64,000 nt of DNA from contig NZ_CP036267.1 of NCBI RefSeq assembly GCF_007744255.1, forward strand, positions 1,364,001-1,428,000, written 5' to 3'. This stretch comes from Thalassoglobus polymorphus. Its GTDB lineage: Bacteria; Planctomycetota; Planctomycetia; Planctomycetales; Planctomycetaceae. The number at the start of each line of letters is the position of its first letter. Position 1 is the first letter of the stretch. The notes beneath the pieces are model-generated. The model made no database searches. It was given only the letters and a program-made list of their open reading frames with translations, and had not been told where the DNA came from. Shown piece after piece: positions 16,510 through 25,743 of this stretch. The translations under genes were made by a program, and so were the position numbers.

Positions 16510-17280
16510 TTACTCTGGAGAGTAGGCGGTTGGAACCATGTAGACGCTTGCCGGACGTTGTGAGAGGATTTTTCCGTCCTTTTCGGAAGCTGCACGAGCT
16601 TTCTTCCATTCTGGGTCAGCGCCGAATTTCTTCCAGCCGGCTTTGGCAGCGTCTCGGTTGTCGTACTCCAGGACATAGATAAGCGTGTTCTTGGAATCTG
16701 GCTCATCTTGCGGAGTCCAGTAACCGAAGGATTTCAACCCGTGTCGCGAGAAAATTTTCATTGTGTGGTCACGGAAACGAGCATTCAAAGCATCAAGCCG
16801 CCCCGGTTCAGTGACATAGGTTCTCAACTCGTAGGTCTTTTTCGGGTCTGCCTTCCCCACTTTGGGAGAGTAGTCCGTCAGCGTCATGTAGGTTGATTCC
16901 GGCGATTTTGAAAGAATTTTGCCATGAGCCTCACGACTCGCCTTGGCAACCGCTTTCCATTCCGGGTCCGCGATGAACGCCTTCCAGGAAGCTGCGGCGG
17001 CATCCCGGCTCTCGTGGCGAATAATGTAGATCAAGCGATTCTTGTCGTCTTCAGTATCGCTGGGGACCCAGTAAGCAACATTCTTCATCCCGTGCTTTTC
17101 AAAAATCCTCATGGTGTGATCTTTGAAGCGGCTGTGAAGCGCATCGAGCTTGCCCGGTTCACAAGTGTAAACTCGGAGCTCATAGACACCGACGTCAGCA
17201 GGACCGTCATCAGCAAAACTGTACATGCCGGATGTGATGACAGAGAGTGATGCGAGCGCAGCATAAAGAATTCGCAACAT
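16510..17280 (-). CDS. Secreted protein with two NIPSNAP domains
   Basis: A 256-residue protein from ATG 17278-17280 with a signal peptide (MLRILYAALASLSVITSGMYS). Two copies of the NIPSNAP (ferredoxin-like alpha-beta) domain follow, at about 30-130 and 145-245. Both start with a YELRxYxxEPG(K/R)LDAL motif, and both contain RF(K/R)DHTM(R/K)IF and a GW/SWxxFxADPEWK segment. The repeats are alike enough to indicate an internal duplication. NIPSNAP function is poorly known; secreted members are frequent in planctomycetes. It probably folds as a pseudo-dimer in the periplasm. Confidence 0.9.
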   Translation of the reverse strand: MLRILYAALASLSVITSGMYSFADDGPADVGVYELRVYTCEPGKLDALHSRFKDHTMRIFEKHGMKNVAYWVPSDTEDDKNRLIYIIRHESRDAAAASWKAFIADPEWKAVAKASREAHGKILSKSPESTYMTLTDYSPKVGKADPKKTYELRTYVTEPGRLDALNARFRDHTMKIFSRHGLKSFGYWTPQDEPDSKNTLIYVLEYDNRDAAKAGWKKFGADPEWKKARAASEKDGKILSQRPASVYMVPTAYSPE

Positions 17281-17472
17281 CTGAAGCTCCGTTCAGCGAC
17301 GAGAGTTGGTGAGAAACACAGCTGGAAATGAAAGTCACAGTATCGAAAGGACCACTGCGGCTTTCAACTTGGAATGGGACTCAAATCAACATGCAGTGAG
17401 CAGCCCGGCAAGTGTGCTGGCTGACTCAAGCTGACTTACAGTTGCAATTACCATTACAAGTTTGAAAAGACA

Positions 17473-17634
17473 TTACTCGAGAACCGCAAACGGGCTGACT
17501 CGGTATGCTTTTTCAGCAATTTCTTTCTTTTCCGCGTCTGATTTGGCTTCAGCGTGCATTTCGCGGAGTTTTTTTAGTTTTTTACGTCGAGTTCGGCGAC
17601 GAGCCAACTCACGTGATCGTTCAATACGCCCCAT
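17473..17634 (-). CDS. Small basic protein, 53 aa (DUF6800-like)
   Basis: Start ATG 17632-17634 and stop TAA 17473-17475. The product begins MGRIERSRELARRRTRRKKL and ends EKAYRVSPFAVLE, with a long charged helix between. A 'MGRIERSRELARRR' start is what I remember of a short planctomycete family named DUF6800; this was not checked. The Arg/Lys-rich N-terminus suggests nucleic acid or ribosome contact, which is only a guess. It lies between the NIPSNAP gene start and the SDR gene on the same strand. The ribosome-binding site is weak. Confidence 0.72.
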   Translation of the reverse strand: MGRIERSRELARRRTRRKKLKKLREMHAEAKSDAEKKEIAEKAYRVSPFAVLE

Positions 17635-17877
17635 GTGCCTGTAAACTGCTTTTAATCAATGATTGGTAATGCGATTGGACACCCCAAATCGCGAGGGTTG
17701 TTAGAGTATCTCGCAGCGGCTTCATGGTCAACGGACCTTGAGGAACTCAATTCAAACGAAATCAAGTGATTGTCCCGAATGGATCTTCTTGGAAGTGACC
17801 TCTGATCGAAACCGGTTCAGTCTGGTGATCTTTCGTTAGAAGACCGAGCGCAAAAGCCCGAGTGTTGAACCGACGAT

Positions 17878-17945
17878 GCTGCACGGGTTTGTGAGCTGCA
17901 CTGAGTTGTATGCTGCACTGAGTTGTATGCTGCACAGTATTGTGA
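17878..17945 (+). repeat. Four 17-bp tandem repeats
   Basis: Units at 17878, 17895, 17912 and 17929 all start GCTGCAC; the middle two are identical (GCTGCACTGAGTTGTAT) and the outer two end TTGTGA. The array lies 15 bp past the stop codon of the SDR gene, in its 3' untranslated region. Confidence 0.85.
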
Positions 17946-17959
17946 CTTGCAAGTCTCGC

Positions 17960-18706
17960 CTACATTGTTCTTCCACCGTCCAGGACGATGCACTGACCGG
18001 TGGTCATGGTTGTTCCGACAGCCAAATAGAGAATCGTATCTGCGACATCTTCGGGAGTGGAACAACGGGGAATCGGATAGTCAGCGGTGAATTCGTCGAT
18101 CTGTTCTTCCGTCATCCAAGTGCGTAACCAACGTGTATCGATCGGTCCGGGACAAACAGCATTCACACGAATCTCGGGAGCAAGCACTCGCGCGAGTGAT
18201 TTGGTCATTGTATTGAGAGCCCCTTTGCTGGCGCAATAGGCGATTGAGGAACCAACCCCACCTATTCCTGCGACAGAGCTCGTGTTGACGACTGCACCAT
18301 TGCCACTTTTCTTCAGGAGCGGGGCAGCCGCACGTGTCACGAAGAAAGGTCCTTTGAGGTTGACGTTGAGAATCCGGTCCCACCGTTCCTCTGTCATTTC
18401 ATCGAGGTTCTTATGCGGAACGGGAAAGGTGCAGGCAGCATTGTTGACTAAAACATCCAGCGACCCGAACCGTTCGTCGACCTGCTGAATCATGTTTCGA
18501 ACCGCTTCGTCGTCGCTGACATCACACTTGATGAGAAGTGCTTCCGAACCGGCAGCTTCGACGAGTTTGACGGTTTCTTTCGCTTCGGCCTCGCTCTTGG
18601 TGTAATTGACTACGACGTCAAATCCCAATTCTGCAAACTTTTCTGCACAAGCTCGCCCGACACCGGTCGCTGAGCCGGTGATAAGTGCAACTGATCTTTC
18701 TGCCAT
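17960..18706 (-). CDS. Short-chain dehydrogenase/reductase
   Basis: ATG 18704-18706 with AAAGG eight bases upstream gives 248 residues; an in-frame GTG lies 18 bases further up. The cofactor motif ITGSATGVGRACAEKF, the NNAA motif and the triad Ser144-Tyr157-Lys161 (NTSSVAG ... YCASK) make it a classical SDR, close in layout to FabG-like 3-oxoacyl reductases. The region after the first strand (VVNYTKSEAEAKE) suits NADP. Substrate is not readable. It is a single gene, followed by the 17-bp tandem array. Confidence 0.9.
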   Translation of the reverse strand: MAERSVALITGSATGVGRACAEKFAELGFDVVVNYTKSEAEAKETVKLVEAAGSEALLIKCDVSDDEAVRNMIQQVDERFGSLDVLVNNAACTFPVPHKNLDEMTEERWDRILNVNLKGPFFVTRAAAPLLKKSGNGAVVNTSSVAGIGGVGSSIAYCASKGALNTMTKSLARVLAPEIRVNAVCPGPIDTRWLRTWMTEEQIDEFTADYPIPRCSTPEDVADTILYLAVGTTMTTGQCIVLDGGRTM

Positions 18707-18740
18707 GACAAACCTTTGGTTCACGATCTCGATTGGGATC

Positions 18741-18819
18741 TAGAGCATTTCCAATGCTTATCATGTCCGCGAAGTACGTTTTCACAAGTCCATCAGCCAA
18801 TCACCTGGCAATACGCTCT
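18741..18819 (+). repeat. R3 dispersed repeat, copy 1
   Basis: Begins TAGAGCATTTCCAATGCTTA, then CATGTCCGCGAAGTACG and TTTTCACAAGTCC. The same head occurs at 36,784 and 55,484, and inside 16,289. The copy fills the gap between the SDR gene and the SNF2 gene. Confidence 0.65.
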
Positions 18820-18962
18820 GTTCGCGGACACAAGAAACACGAGACTGCTCTTATAAACGTTATCGTGACAGCCAGCGGCGGTCCTGAACAGTCAGAATCG
18901 GGACTCAAGACTCAGAATCGTGAGCAATGTTGATCGATTGCTCAACGCTCAACTGCAGATCG

Positions 18963-20840
18963 TTATGCAGCGTTCGCATCACTTTGAGGAGGTTTTGGGC
19001 GGATCGATCTCGACTTGTTGTCCCCGTTGCGAGCTTTGAGATCGAAGAGACCGAAGATCTCTCCGGCGGATAAGCTCAGAGAACTGTTTTCATTATCGCC
19101 ATCGCCCAGAACGCGTTTAAAGAGTTCGCGCTTCTCCTGCAAAACCTTATCGATTCTTTCTTCAATGGTGTTCTTGCAGATGAATTTGCTCACGATAATC
19201 TGAGACGCCGTGGCTCCAATTCGATGTGCCCGGTTGATCGCTTGATCTTCAACTGCAGGGTTCCACCACCGGTCATACAAAAAGACATATCCGGCAAATT
19301 GCAGGTTCAGTCCAACTGCCCCGGTGCCGTAACTCATCAAGATCAAATTGCAATTGGGGTCGTGCTTAAACTGGTCGAGAATCGGCTCGCGTTTTTTGGT
19401 GGGGATTCCACCGTGGTATGTCAGGCAGCCGAACTGTTTCGTCCGTTCTGCCAGCCAGTCGAGCGTCTTTGTCCATTGGCTGAAGAGAATCGCCTTGCCT
19501 CCCGAGGCGGACACTTCTTCCATGTCTGCCACTAAGCGGTCGAGCTTGCAGGAATCGCCTGTCATCGGGTCAGAATTACAGATCTGCTTCAAACGCAGCA
19601 CAAGTTCGAAGACATGCTGAATCGTAATCGACTCGCCCATCCCATCGAGTTGGATCACACCTTCCTTTTCGGCAGTTTTGTAAGTGTATTCCTGCGCCGG
19701 AGCGAGATCGATCATGGCGTCACGGTCGATACGTGGAGGAAGATCCTGCGCCACGAGATCCTTTGTTCGTCGCAGAATGTATTCTTCGCTTAACTGCGAG
19801 AGTTGACGAATATCCGGGGAAGCGTGTTTCGGAACAACGTTCATAAACTGGAAGAGTGAAATCATTTCCTCGGCCCGGTTTTCAATCGGAGTTCCAGTCA
19901 GACAGAGGCTCCGATCGCGAGGGATCGAGTGAATCATTTTCGCTGTCACGGACTCCCGGTTTTTAATCCGCTGTGCTTCATCGAGGACGACCATATCAAA
20001 CTTGGGATGATCTTCTTCGCGCATGTTCATGAAGTCGCGGACGACGACTTCGTAGTTTGCGAGCAAGACCATTGAGCCGGGCATCTGCCAGATCATTTGG
20101 CGGCGATTAATGTCACCTTCCAGAGTGGTGATCGGAATCTCTTCCGCCCAAAGTTTGAATTCGCGTTGCCAATTCGGGATCAGCGGTTTTGGGCAAACCA
20201 TTAACACCCGACGAATTTGACCGGCTCGAAGCAGCAAGCGAATTGCCGTGATCGTTTGCATCGTTTTGCCCAAGCCCATTTCATCAGCCAGGAGTGCCGA
20301 CTGCTGAGCAAATAACCATGCAATTCCCTCGTACTGATAGGGAAACGGCTCGAAGGGCATGATCAGCTCTTGCCCTTTTAACCAAGATTCCAAAGGGGGT
20401 TGAAGAACATAAAAGAGTCGGTCTTCAATCGAGAGTGCGTCACTCGGCGGTTGAATTCGGGTCGATTTTCTCTTCTTCGCACTCTTGTCTGGATTCGCAA
20501 CTTTCGGCCCTGCGATCTCTTTGAAGTTTTCGTCGGACTTCTTCTCTCCTGCGACTGGTAAGAATTCGATCCCATCCGGGAACGTGAGCCCAAAAGTGTT
20601 CAGCTTCGGCCAAAACGGTTTCCAGGCTGGGATGAAGCCAGCTTTATCAAGAAGTGGAACCGAGTTCGAATCGAGTGGCGGAAGACGCTTTAATGCTCCA
20701 TTCATTCCGGTGATGTGCAAATGAGGAGACCCCATTTGAAAATCGGTCTCACTCACCTCCGGGGAAGCAAACTCGAACGGCATGGACTGAGGAGAGGCTT
20801 GGGGACTCTCTTCTTGAACATGATCGTGATTATTGAACAT
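18963..20840 (-). CDS. SNF2-family DNA-dependent ATPase/helicase
   Basis: A 625-residue protein from ATG 20838-20840. Residues 1-150 are a less conserved N-terminal region. The RecA-like core starts with [12 protein letters not shown], Walker A DEMGLGKT at 186-193, Walker B DEAQ at 287-290, then [19 protein letters not shown]. The second half has [40 protein letters not shown] and RAHRIGA, the SNF2 motifs IV-VI. It would remodel protein-DNA complexes or translocate on DNA. There is no SWIM zinc domain. A 175-residue gene lies 20 bp upstream on the same strand and is probably co-transcribed. Confidence 0.92.
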   Translation of the reverse strand: MFNNHDHVQEESPQASPQSMPFEFASPEVSETDFQMGSPHLHITGMNGALKRLPPLDSNSVPLLDKAGFIPAWKPFWPKLNTFGLTFPDGIEFLPVAGEKKSDENFKEIAGPKVANPDKSAKKRKSTRIQPPSDALSIEDRLFYVLQPPLESWLKGQELIMPFEPFPYQYEGIAWLFAQQSALLADEMGLGKTMQTITAIRLLLRAGQIRRVLMVCPKPLIPNWQREFKLWAEEIPITTLEGDINRRQMIWQMPGSMVLLANYEVVVRDFMNMREEDHPKFDMVVLDEAQRIKNRESVTAKMIHSIPRDRSLCLTGTPIENRAEEMISLFQFMNVVPKHASPDIRQLSQLSEEYILRRTKDLVAQDLPPRIDRDAMIDLAPAQEYTYKTAEKEGVIQLDGMGESITIQHVFELVLRLKQICNSDPMTGDSCKLDRLVADMEEVSASGGKAILFSQWTKTLDWLAERTKQFGCLTYHGGIPTKKREPILDQFKHDPNCNLILMSYGTGAVGLNLQFAGYVFLYDRWWNPAVEDQAINRAHRIGATASQIIVSKFICKNTIEERIDKVLQEKRELFKRVLGDGDNENSSLSLSAGEIFGLFDLKARNGDNKSRSIRPKPPQSDANAA

Positions 20841-20860
20841 GAAGGAAAATCACTTTCGAA

Positions 20861-21388
20861 TCAGGCGACAGCGTTGGATTTGACAGTCTCCAACAGAGCG
20901 TCTTTCACACGTTCGAGCGGCTCAGCAAGGTCGGCATCTGAGGAAATCCTCGCGCATTTCTGTTCGAGCAGATCCTGATCTCCGGCATAGTCTCGATGAA
21001 ACCGAAGCTGCTGCATTCCGAGCTGAATCCTGGTTTGGTCAGGGAGATCCTGCTGCGGGTCACTTTTCGCAACGAGGCACCCGACCGGAACGGGGATTGC
21101 CATTCTTAATTCAATCAGTTCATCTTGGCAGATGATGACCAGCTCGGGCTGTACTTTCAGGCGTTCAAAAAGGGTCTTTCCGATCAATTCAGAATAGACG
21201 AACGGTTCGAGAGTTGGCCCGTAGAGAATTTCCTGGGTTTTGTTCGGGCGTATCGGTGTCGTACACTGGAATTCAAGCGGTCTCCCGAGTTGATTGGTGA
21301 CCAGCAAGCCACCGACGTACCCGAGATCGGTTTGAACCACCCACAGAAAGCCAAGGTGAAACTTCTTTTGATCCGCCGGCTGCGACAT
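20861..21388 (-). CDS. Conserved hypothetical protein upstream of the SNF2 gene
   Basis: A 175-residue protein from ATG 21386-21388. It starts MSQPADQKKFHLGFLWVVQT, with a beta-rich first half (GYVGGLLVTNQLGRPLEFQC) and a more acidic helical end (DADLAEPLERVKDALLETVK). TPIRPNKTQEILYG and PELVIICQDELIEL are other marked stretches. I do not recognise the family. The stop lies 20 bp before the SNF2 start, so the two are likely one operon and may act together. No signal peptide or membrane segment. Confidence 0.7.
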   Translation of the reverse strand: MSQPADQKKFHLGFLWVVQTDLGYVGGLLVTNQLGRPLEFQCTTPIRPNKTQEILYGPTLEPFVYSELIGKTLFERLKVQPELVIICQDELIELRMAIPVPVGCLVAKSDPQQDLPDQTRIQLGMQQLRFHRDYAGDQDLLEQKCARISSDADLAEPLERVKDALLETVKSNAVA

Positions 21389-21697
21389 CGAGACTCCATT
21401 CCTGTCGATTGAGATCGGGAAGTCCTTTCCCCACTTTTTTCGTCTCTGCTCAAATCGTCCACACAGGGAAAGAACTTGAGTCAGAGCAGCTGAGCCGTCA
21501 GGACTCTCCTCGAATCCAAGAATCCCGGAACCTTTATCCGTTGAGCTTCAGTCCGGCCACCGAAGTTCGGCAAAGGCTTCAGCAGTTCGATGATATGTCG
21601 TATCTCTTTTTCTGGTAGGTCGATACGTTGAATCGCTACGCTGGATAAGTGAGTGCCGCTCCGTTAATGCTCCTTATTCATGGCTATCGCCTCATCT
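21389..21697. other. Intergenic stretch without recognisable feature
   Basis: About 310 bp upstream of the 175-aa gene. No gene, repeat or clear hairpin was found; it should contain the promoter of the minus-strand SNF2 operon, but no certain -35/-10 pair was seen. Confidence 0.4.
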
Positions 21698-21801
21698 GGA
21701 GCATCATTCGACTTGGTTTGCAGGATCTGCCTCGTGGCGAACAGCATTTTTACTAGAGAAACGCGCTCTTCACGGGCACACGGTAGAGCAAACTGCTCTA
21801 G
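21698..21801 (+). repeat. R2 dispersed repeat, copy 2 (best uninterrupted copy)
   Basis: Runs from GGAGCATCATTCGACTTGG through ATCTGCCTCGTGGCGAACAG, CATTTTTACTAGAGAAACGC, CTCTTCACGGGCACACGG to TAGAGCAAACTGCTCTAG. It is the uninterrupted reference for the copy at 33,825: its single CTAG at the centre is the place where R1 is inserted there. It lies just past the STAS gene's stop. Confidence 0.85.
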
Positions 21802-21871
21802 TCAATCGAGGCGAATGGAGAACGATGGTGCTAAGTGAAGTAGAACAAGCAGGAGACTTTACGCAGCCTGC

Positions 21872-22243
21872 CTATTTCGCAGTCTCTTTGACATTCTCCA
21901 GAGCTTCTTCAATCGAGTCAAAGTGTGGCCAGAGCTTGAATAAGCTCATGTTCTGCAGAACTTGCTTCATTTGATCATTGGCGTTGCAGAAACGAGCTTG
22001 CCCGCCACGAGCTCGGGTTTCGCGCATCATTGAGACCAGCGAACCGATGAACTCAGAACCGAAATAGGTCAGTTGAGCGAGATTCATGATGAGGTGCTTG
22101 TTTTCCGGCTTCATCATTTGCTGCCGAATCACATTTGATTCAAGGTGCAAATCCTGATACCGGAACGCACTCCCTTCACCCATCGGAGTTACAATCAGGA
22201 TATCGCCCAGCTTCTCTACATTAAAAATTTTAAGATGTCGCAT
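21872..22243 (-). CDS. STAS-domain protein (anti-sigma factor antagonist type)
   Basis: ATG 22241-22243 gives 123 residues (a TTG nine bases upstream is also in frame). The fold order is STAS-like: KLGDILIVTPMGEG, a helix, then HLIMNLAQLTYFGSEFIGSLVSMM, where the usual phosphorylated Ser of SpoIIAA-type proteins aligns to the S of FGSEF, then QARFCNANDQMKQVLQNM. Such proteins bind anti-sigma factors or act in signalling complexes. No partner kinase or sigma factor is next to it. Some planctomycete STAS proteins stand alone like this one. Confidence 0.83.
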   Translation of the reverse strand: MRHLKIFNVEKLGDILIVTPMGEGSAFRYQDLHLESNVIRQQMMKPENKHLIMNLAQLTYFGSEFIGSLVSMMRETRARGGQARFCNANDQMKQVLQNMSLFKLWPHFDSIEEALENVKETAK

Positions 22244-22408
22244 GTTGCTCAACTTTTTCAGCTGGTCAATTTACAACGATAATAATGACCAGGAGGGATA
22301 GCAAAAATTCTGACTGCCCAAAGTTCCGGAAATGAGCGGCCATCTTCGTATAAATTGATCTCTCTGTCATCCGTGTCGGAATTCACAAGTAAATATCGTC
22401 ACGAAATC

Positions 22409-24496
22409 TTAACACTCCTCCGAATCGAGTGCACAGAGTTGCGTTTTGAGTTGCTCAACTGATTCAGCCGGAACATGACACGTCCCACGGTCACACAAAT
22501 AGACCCGGCTGACATCCAGGTCTTTCCCTTCAAACATAGAGCGAGTCAGTTCCCCAGGTTGATTTTCCTGTGAAATGGCAATTAATCCGTTTGGAAGAAA
22601 CGTTCGTCGAAGATGAGTGAGCATTTCCTCGCTTGCCTGCGAGTTTTCACCTTGAATGACCACAACTTCTCGACTTGGACCGAGTAAGAAGTCGACCGCA
22701 ATTAAGCCTTGGCCGCATGCTCGGGGGTGTTCCTGAATGAGACCGCTGAAGGAATCGATTGTCCGTACTGCTAATGTTTCCAGTTCGGACCGCTCGCAGA
22801 GTCGCCCCAGTTTAGCGAGGACAGTAGCTGCCACTCCATTCCCGGAGGGGACAGCATTATCTTGGTAGTCCTTGGTTCGAGCAATCAGAGACTCGTGGTC
22901 ATTCGCTGTGTAGTAAAAACCGCCATGCTCTTCGTCCCAGAATGTCTCGATCATCTTTTCAGAGTATTTCACGGCCTGTTCGAGCCATTGCTCTTCGCCA
23001 CTGGCATGGAAAAGTTCCAGTAGACCTTCAATAAAACTGGCGTAATCATCAAGGTAAGCCTGAAAGCGAGCCCGGCCATCTTTGTAGCTGTGAACAAGAT
23101 TGCCGTTTGCATCATGAATCTTCGAAAGTATGAAGTTTGCAGCATTTCGTGCGGCGTTGAGGTATTTCTCATCGTCCAGGACGAAGGCCGCCTGCGCCAT
23201 CGCTGCGATCATCATTCCGTTCCAGGAGACCAGAATTTTCTCATCCCGTCCGGGGGCGATTCGCTGTTTTCGAAGTTTGTACAGCTCTTTCTTTGCAGAT
23301 GTGATGGTCTCCTCGATTTCTTCGAGACCGACCTCCAATTCGGTTGCGACCTGTTCCAGTGACTTTGGGCGATTCAGGATGTTCTGACCTTCCCAATTCC
23401 CCGATCGGCTGACGTCGTAAACGGCATTGAAGATACGTGCTCGTTCTTCCCCGAGTGCATCGACAAGTTCCGCCTGATCCCAAACGAAAAATTTTCCTTC
23501 GACACCTTCTGAGTCTGCGTCTTGAGTGCTGTAGAATGCCCCATTCTCCGACGTCATCTCTTCAAGAACATAGTCGAGAGTCTCTACGACTGCTCTGTGG
23601 AATTCGTTTTCGCCTGTAAATTGCCAAGCTTCCAGGTATGCGGGGACGAGCAGAGCGTTGTCGTACAACATCTTTTCAAAGTGCGGGACTAACCAATGTG
23701 CATCGGTTGAATACCGGTGAAACCCTCCACCGATCTGGTCATAAATCCCGCCATGAAGCATCTTTTTCAGTGTGAGAGAAACGACATCGATCGCTTCCTG
23801 AGAGTCGAAGCGTTTTCCCAGCCGCAGCAATGCACGCAAGTCCATAGGATGCGGGAACTTCGGAGCTCCCCCCAGTCCCCCATGCTTCATGTCCGCGACA
23901 GCGATGATAGACTTCATCGCGGATTGCAACGTCTCGACATTGAGTTGAGCTGAGTCAAAAACTGGGGCCGCCATTCCTTGGATCGCCTCGACGAGCTGAT
24001 CGGCGCTCGTGACAACTTCATCACGTTTGTTCTGCCAGTAGTCTGTCAGCTTCAGTAAAATGTCCTGAAATCCAGGCATCCCCATTCGCGACGTCGGCGG
24101 CCAATAGGTTCCACCGTAAAACGGCTTTCCGTCAGCTGTCATGAAAACAGACATCGGCCAGCCGCCCCGTTTCGTGATCAATTGCACAGCCGACATATAA
24201 ATTTGATCGACGTCAGGGCGTTCTTCGCGGTCGACTTTGATTGAAATGTAGTTTTCGTTGAGAAGTTGTGCGATCGCCTCACTTTCAAAGCTTTCATGTT
24301 CCATAACATGACACCAGTGACAGGCGCTGTAGCCCACCGACAGGAAGATCGGTTTGTCCTCAACACGAGCTTTTTCGAATGCTTCCTCTCCCCAGGGATG
24401 CCAGTCTACCGGGTTGTATGCATGCTGGAGGAGGTATGGACTGGTCTCGTCGATCAGTCGATTTGGTGTCCGTTCGTGGGATTCTGTATCTGTCAT
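22409..24496 (-). CDS. DUF255 thioredoxin-domain protein (YyaL/SSP411 family)
   Basis: A 695-residue protein from ATG 24494-24496, close to the family's usual length. It begins [20 protein letters not shown], typical of DUF255, and has the redox motif CHWC at 59-62 within [15 protein letters not shown]. The rest is an (alpha/alpha)6-barrel-like part related to N-acylglucosamine epimerases ([59 protein letters not shown]). Its function in bacteria is not established; a role in redox or sugar metabolism is often proposed. No signal peptide. Single gene. Confidence 0.94.
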   Translation of the reverse strand: MTDTESHERTPNRLIDETSPYLLQHAYNPVDWHPWGEEAFEKARVEDKPIFLSVGYSACHWCHVMEHESFESEAIAQLLNENYISIKVDREERPDVDQIYMSAVQLITKRGGWPMSVFMTADGKPFYGGTYWPPTSRMGMPGFQDILLKLTDYWQNKRDEVVTSADQLVEAIQGMAAPVFDSAQLNVETLQSAMKSIIAVADMKHGGLGGAPKFPHPMDLRALLRLGKRFDSQEAIDVVSLTLKKMLHGGIYDQIGGGFHRYSTDAHWLVPHFEKMLYDNALLVPAYLEAWQFTGENEFHRAVVETLDYVLEEMTSENGAFYSTQDADSEGVEGKFFVWDQAELVDALGEERARIFNAVYDVSRSGNWEGQNILNRPKSLEQVATELEVGLEEIEETITSAKKELYKLRKQRIAPGRDEKILVSWNGMMIAAMAQAAFVLDDEKYLNAARNAANFILSKIHDANGNLVHSYKDGRARFQAYLDDYASFIEGLLELFHASGEEQWLEQAVKYSEKMIETFWDEEHGGFYYTANDHESLIARTKDYQDNAVPSGNGVAATVLAKLGRLCERSELETLAVRTIDSFSGLIQEHPRACGQGLIAVDFLLGPSREVVVIQGENSQASEEMLTHLRRTFLPNGLIAISQENQPGELTRSMFEGKDLDVSRVYLCDRGTCHVPAESVEQLKTQLCALDSEEC

Positions 24497-24766
24497 GTCA
24501 GCCAGGGAGATGCGAGGTCAATATTGCTTTCACGCTGTTGCGACACGTTTCTCGGAACGTGTGTCCAGTTCTCTCTCGAAGCAAGAGGATTTTCACGTAA
24601 CAAAACATTACGTCAGGTCCGACAACTTGCCTCGTGGAGGTGAGACTTCCCTCCATCCTAAATGAATTCACTCGCACTTACCGTACATGATGCCGTGAAA
24701 TCAAAAAGATTCGTTGCTTCCTTGAAAGTGCAGGGCTCTCGCTCACGACTTACTGGGACACCTTGG
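24497..24766. other. Intergenic stretch upstream of the DUF255 gene
   Basis: No gene or repeat recognised between the DUF255 start and R1 copy 3. Promoters of the two divergent genes must lie in 24,497-24,989, but no certain boxes were seen. Confidence 0.4.
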
Positions 24767-24841
24767 TACTGATTCTGAAACCTGAATTTGCTCTCTCAAG
24801 GGGTAAAGAATGCGGTGATTCCAGAGGTTTTCGGTCTGGTT
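24767..24841 (-). repeat. R1 palindromic repeat, copy 3 (75 bp)
   Basis: Runs from TACTGATTCTGAAACCTG, with CTCTCAAGGGGTAAAGAA in the middle, to CCAGAGGTTTTCGGTCTGGTT. Same length and end layout as the copies at 33,885 and 53,881, opposite to copy 1. Flanks are TTGG and CTAA, so no duplication is left. Confidence 0.8.
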
Positions 24842-24989
24842 CTAAGAGATATCAGCTTGCAAGATGTCGGGCTTTTGACGTACGATAAGGATCGAAGCGA
24901 GTGTATGGTTCATTAGGGAGAATTTCCAATTTCCACATCACAACGATAACCAGAGCGGTTGTTGTCATGCCGTTCGCGAGATTACGTCG

Positions 24990-25517
24990 ATGCTGAAATA
25001 CGACTGGGAGAACAGTATTGGGTACTGGGTTTGCACTACGTCGCACGCCCTTCGGAAGGCGCTGGACTCGCACTTGGCAAGAGAGGGAATCACCATGCGC
25101 CAGTGGGAGGTCCTAGCCTGGCTTTCCGCAAGCGGCAATGGGTGTCAGTCGACAATTGCCGATCAACTTGGAATTGAAGCAAACACTTTGGCTGGCGTAC
25201 TGACCAGAATGGAAAAAGCTGGGCTTCTCACACGGCGGAACTGCCCTGATGACCGTCGCAAAAACACGATTCACCCCACAGCCAAAGCTGAAAAGCTTTG
25301 GAAGCGGGTTGCTTCGATTCAATATGCTATGAGAGAGCAAGCTGTCCAGGGGTTGTCAGTGGAAGATCTCGCACTCTTTAAAAGTATGTGTGAGCGAATC
25401 TACAACAACGTCACGGATTTGAATGCGAAAAACCCAGGCTTCGATCCCTGTAAGGCTGCAGATCCATTTGGTGACAAGATTCTGAAGTCCGGTTCAGAAG
25501 ACAAAACGGTGACTTGA
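24990..25517 (+). CDS. MarR-family transcriptional regulator
   Basis: A 175-residue protein from ATG 24990. The winged helix-turn-helix is in GITMRQWEVLAWLSASG, TIADQLGIEANTLAGVLTRMEKAGLL and the wing TRRNCPDDRRKNTIHPTAKA. MarR proteins act as dimers, usually repressing neighbouring or own promoters and responding to small ligands or oxidation; Cys residues at NCPDD and GCQST might be redox sites, which is only a possibility. The C-terminal tail after the dimer helix (about 140-175) is longer than usual. No obvious target operon is adjacent; the divergent DUF255 gene is a candidate. Confidence 0.92.
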   Translation: MLKYDWENSIGYWVCTTSHALRKALDSHLAREGITMRQWEVLAWLSASGNGCQSTIADQLGIEANTLAGVLTRMEKAGLLTRRNCPDDRRKNTIHPTAKAEKLWKRVASIQYAMREQAVQGLSVEDLALFKSMCERIYNNVTDLNAKNPGFDPCKAADPFGDKILKSGSEDKTVT

Positions 25518-25661
25518 TCTCTCTTCTCTGAGTCTCCGGCAGTTGCTCGCTGCCAGGTTCTTCCGGCCTCTTTCTTACTCTCACATTCTCCCGGTCTGCT
25601 GACCTGCTTGAATTGATCGGCATGGGAAGTGGTGACATCGCTCTCACGTCATGGCGATCAG

Positions 25662-25695
25662 TGCGTAGCCAATCTCCCTGCGTAGCCAATCTTCC
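25662..25695 (+). repeat. Two 17-bp tandem repeats
   Basis: TGCGTAGCCAATCTCCC is followed at once by TGCGTAGCCAATCTTCC, differing at one base, and then TGCGCAAG starts a partial third. It lies between the MarR gene and the 3' end of the BY-kinase gene. Confidence 0.8.
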
Positions 25696-25743
25696 TGCGC
25701 AAGAGAGGCTTTACAGGCAGAGGAATGAGTTCTCAAGTTCGTT

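Noticed and set aside
17878-17945. CRISPR array
   Set aside because: The 17-bp units are directly tandem with no spacers, and no cas genes are present in the window.
18963-21388. SNF2 gene pair as an anti-phage defence system
   Set aside because: No nuclease, methylase, phospholipase-like or other defence partner nearby and the genes sit among housekeeping genes.
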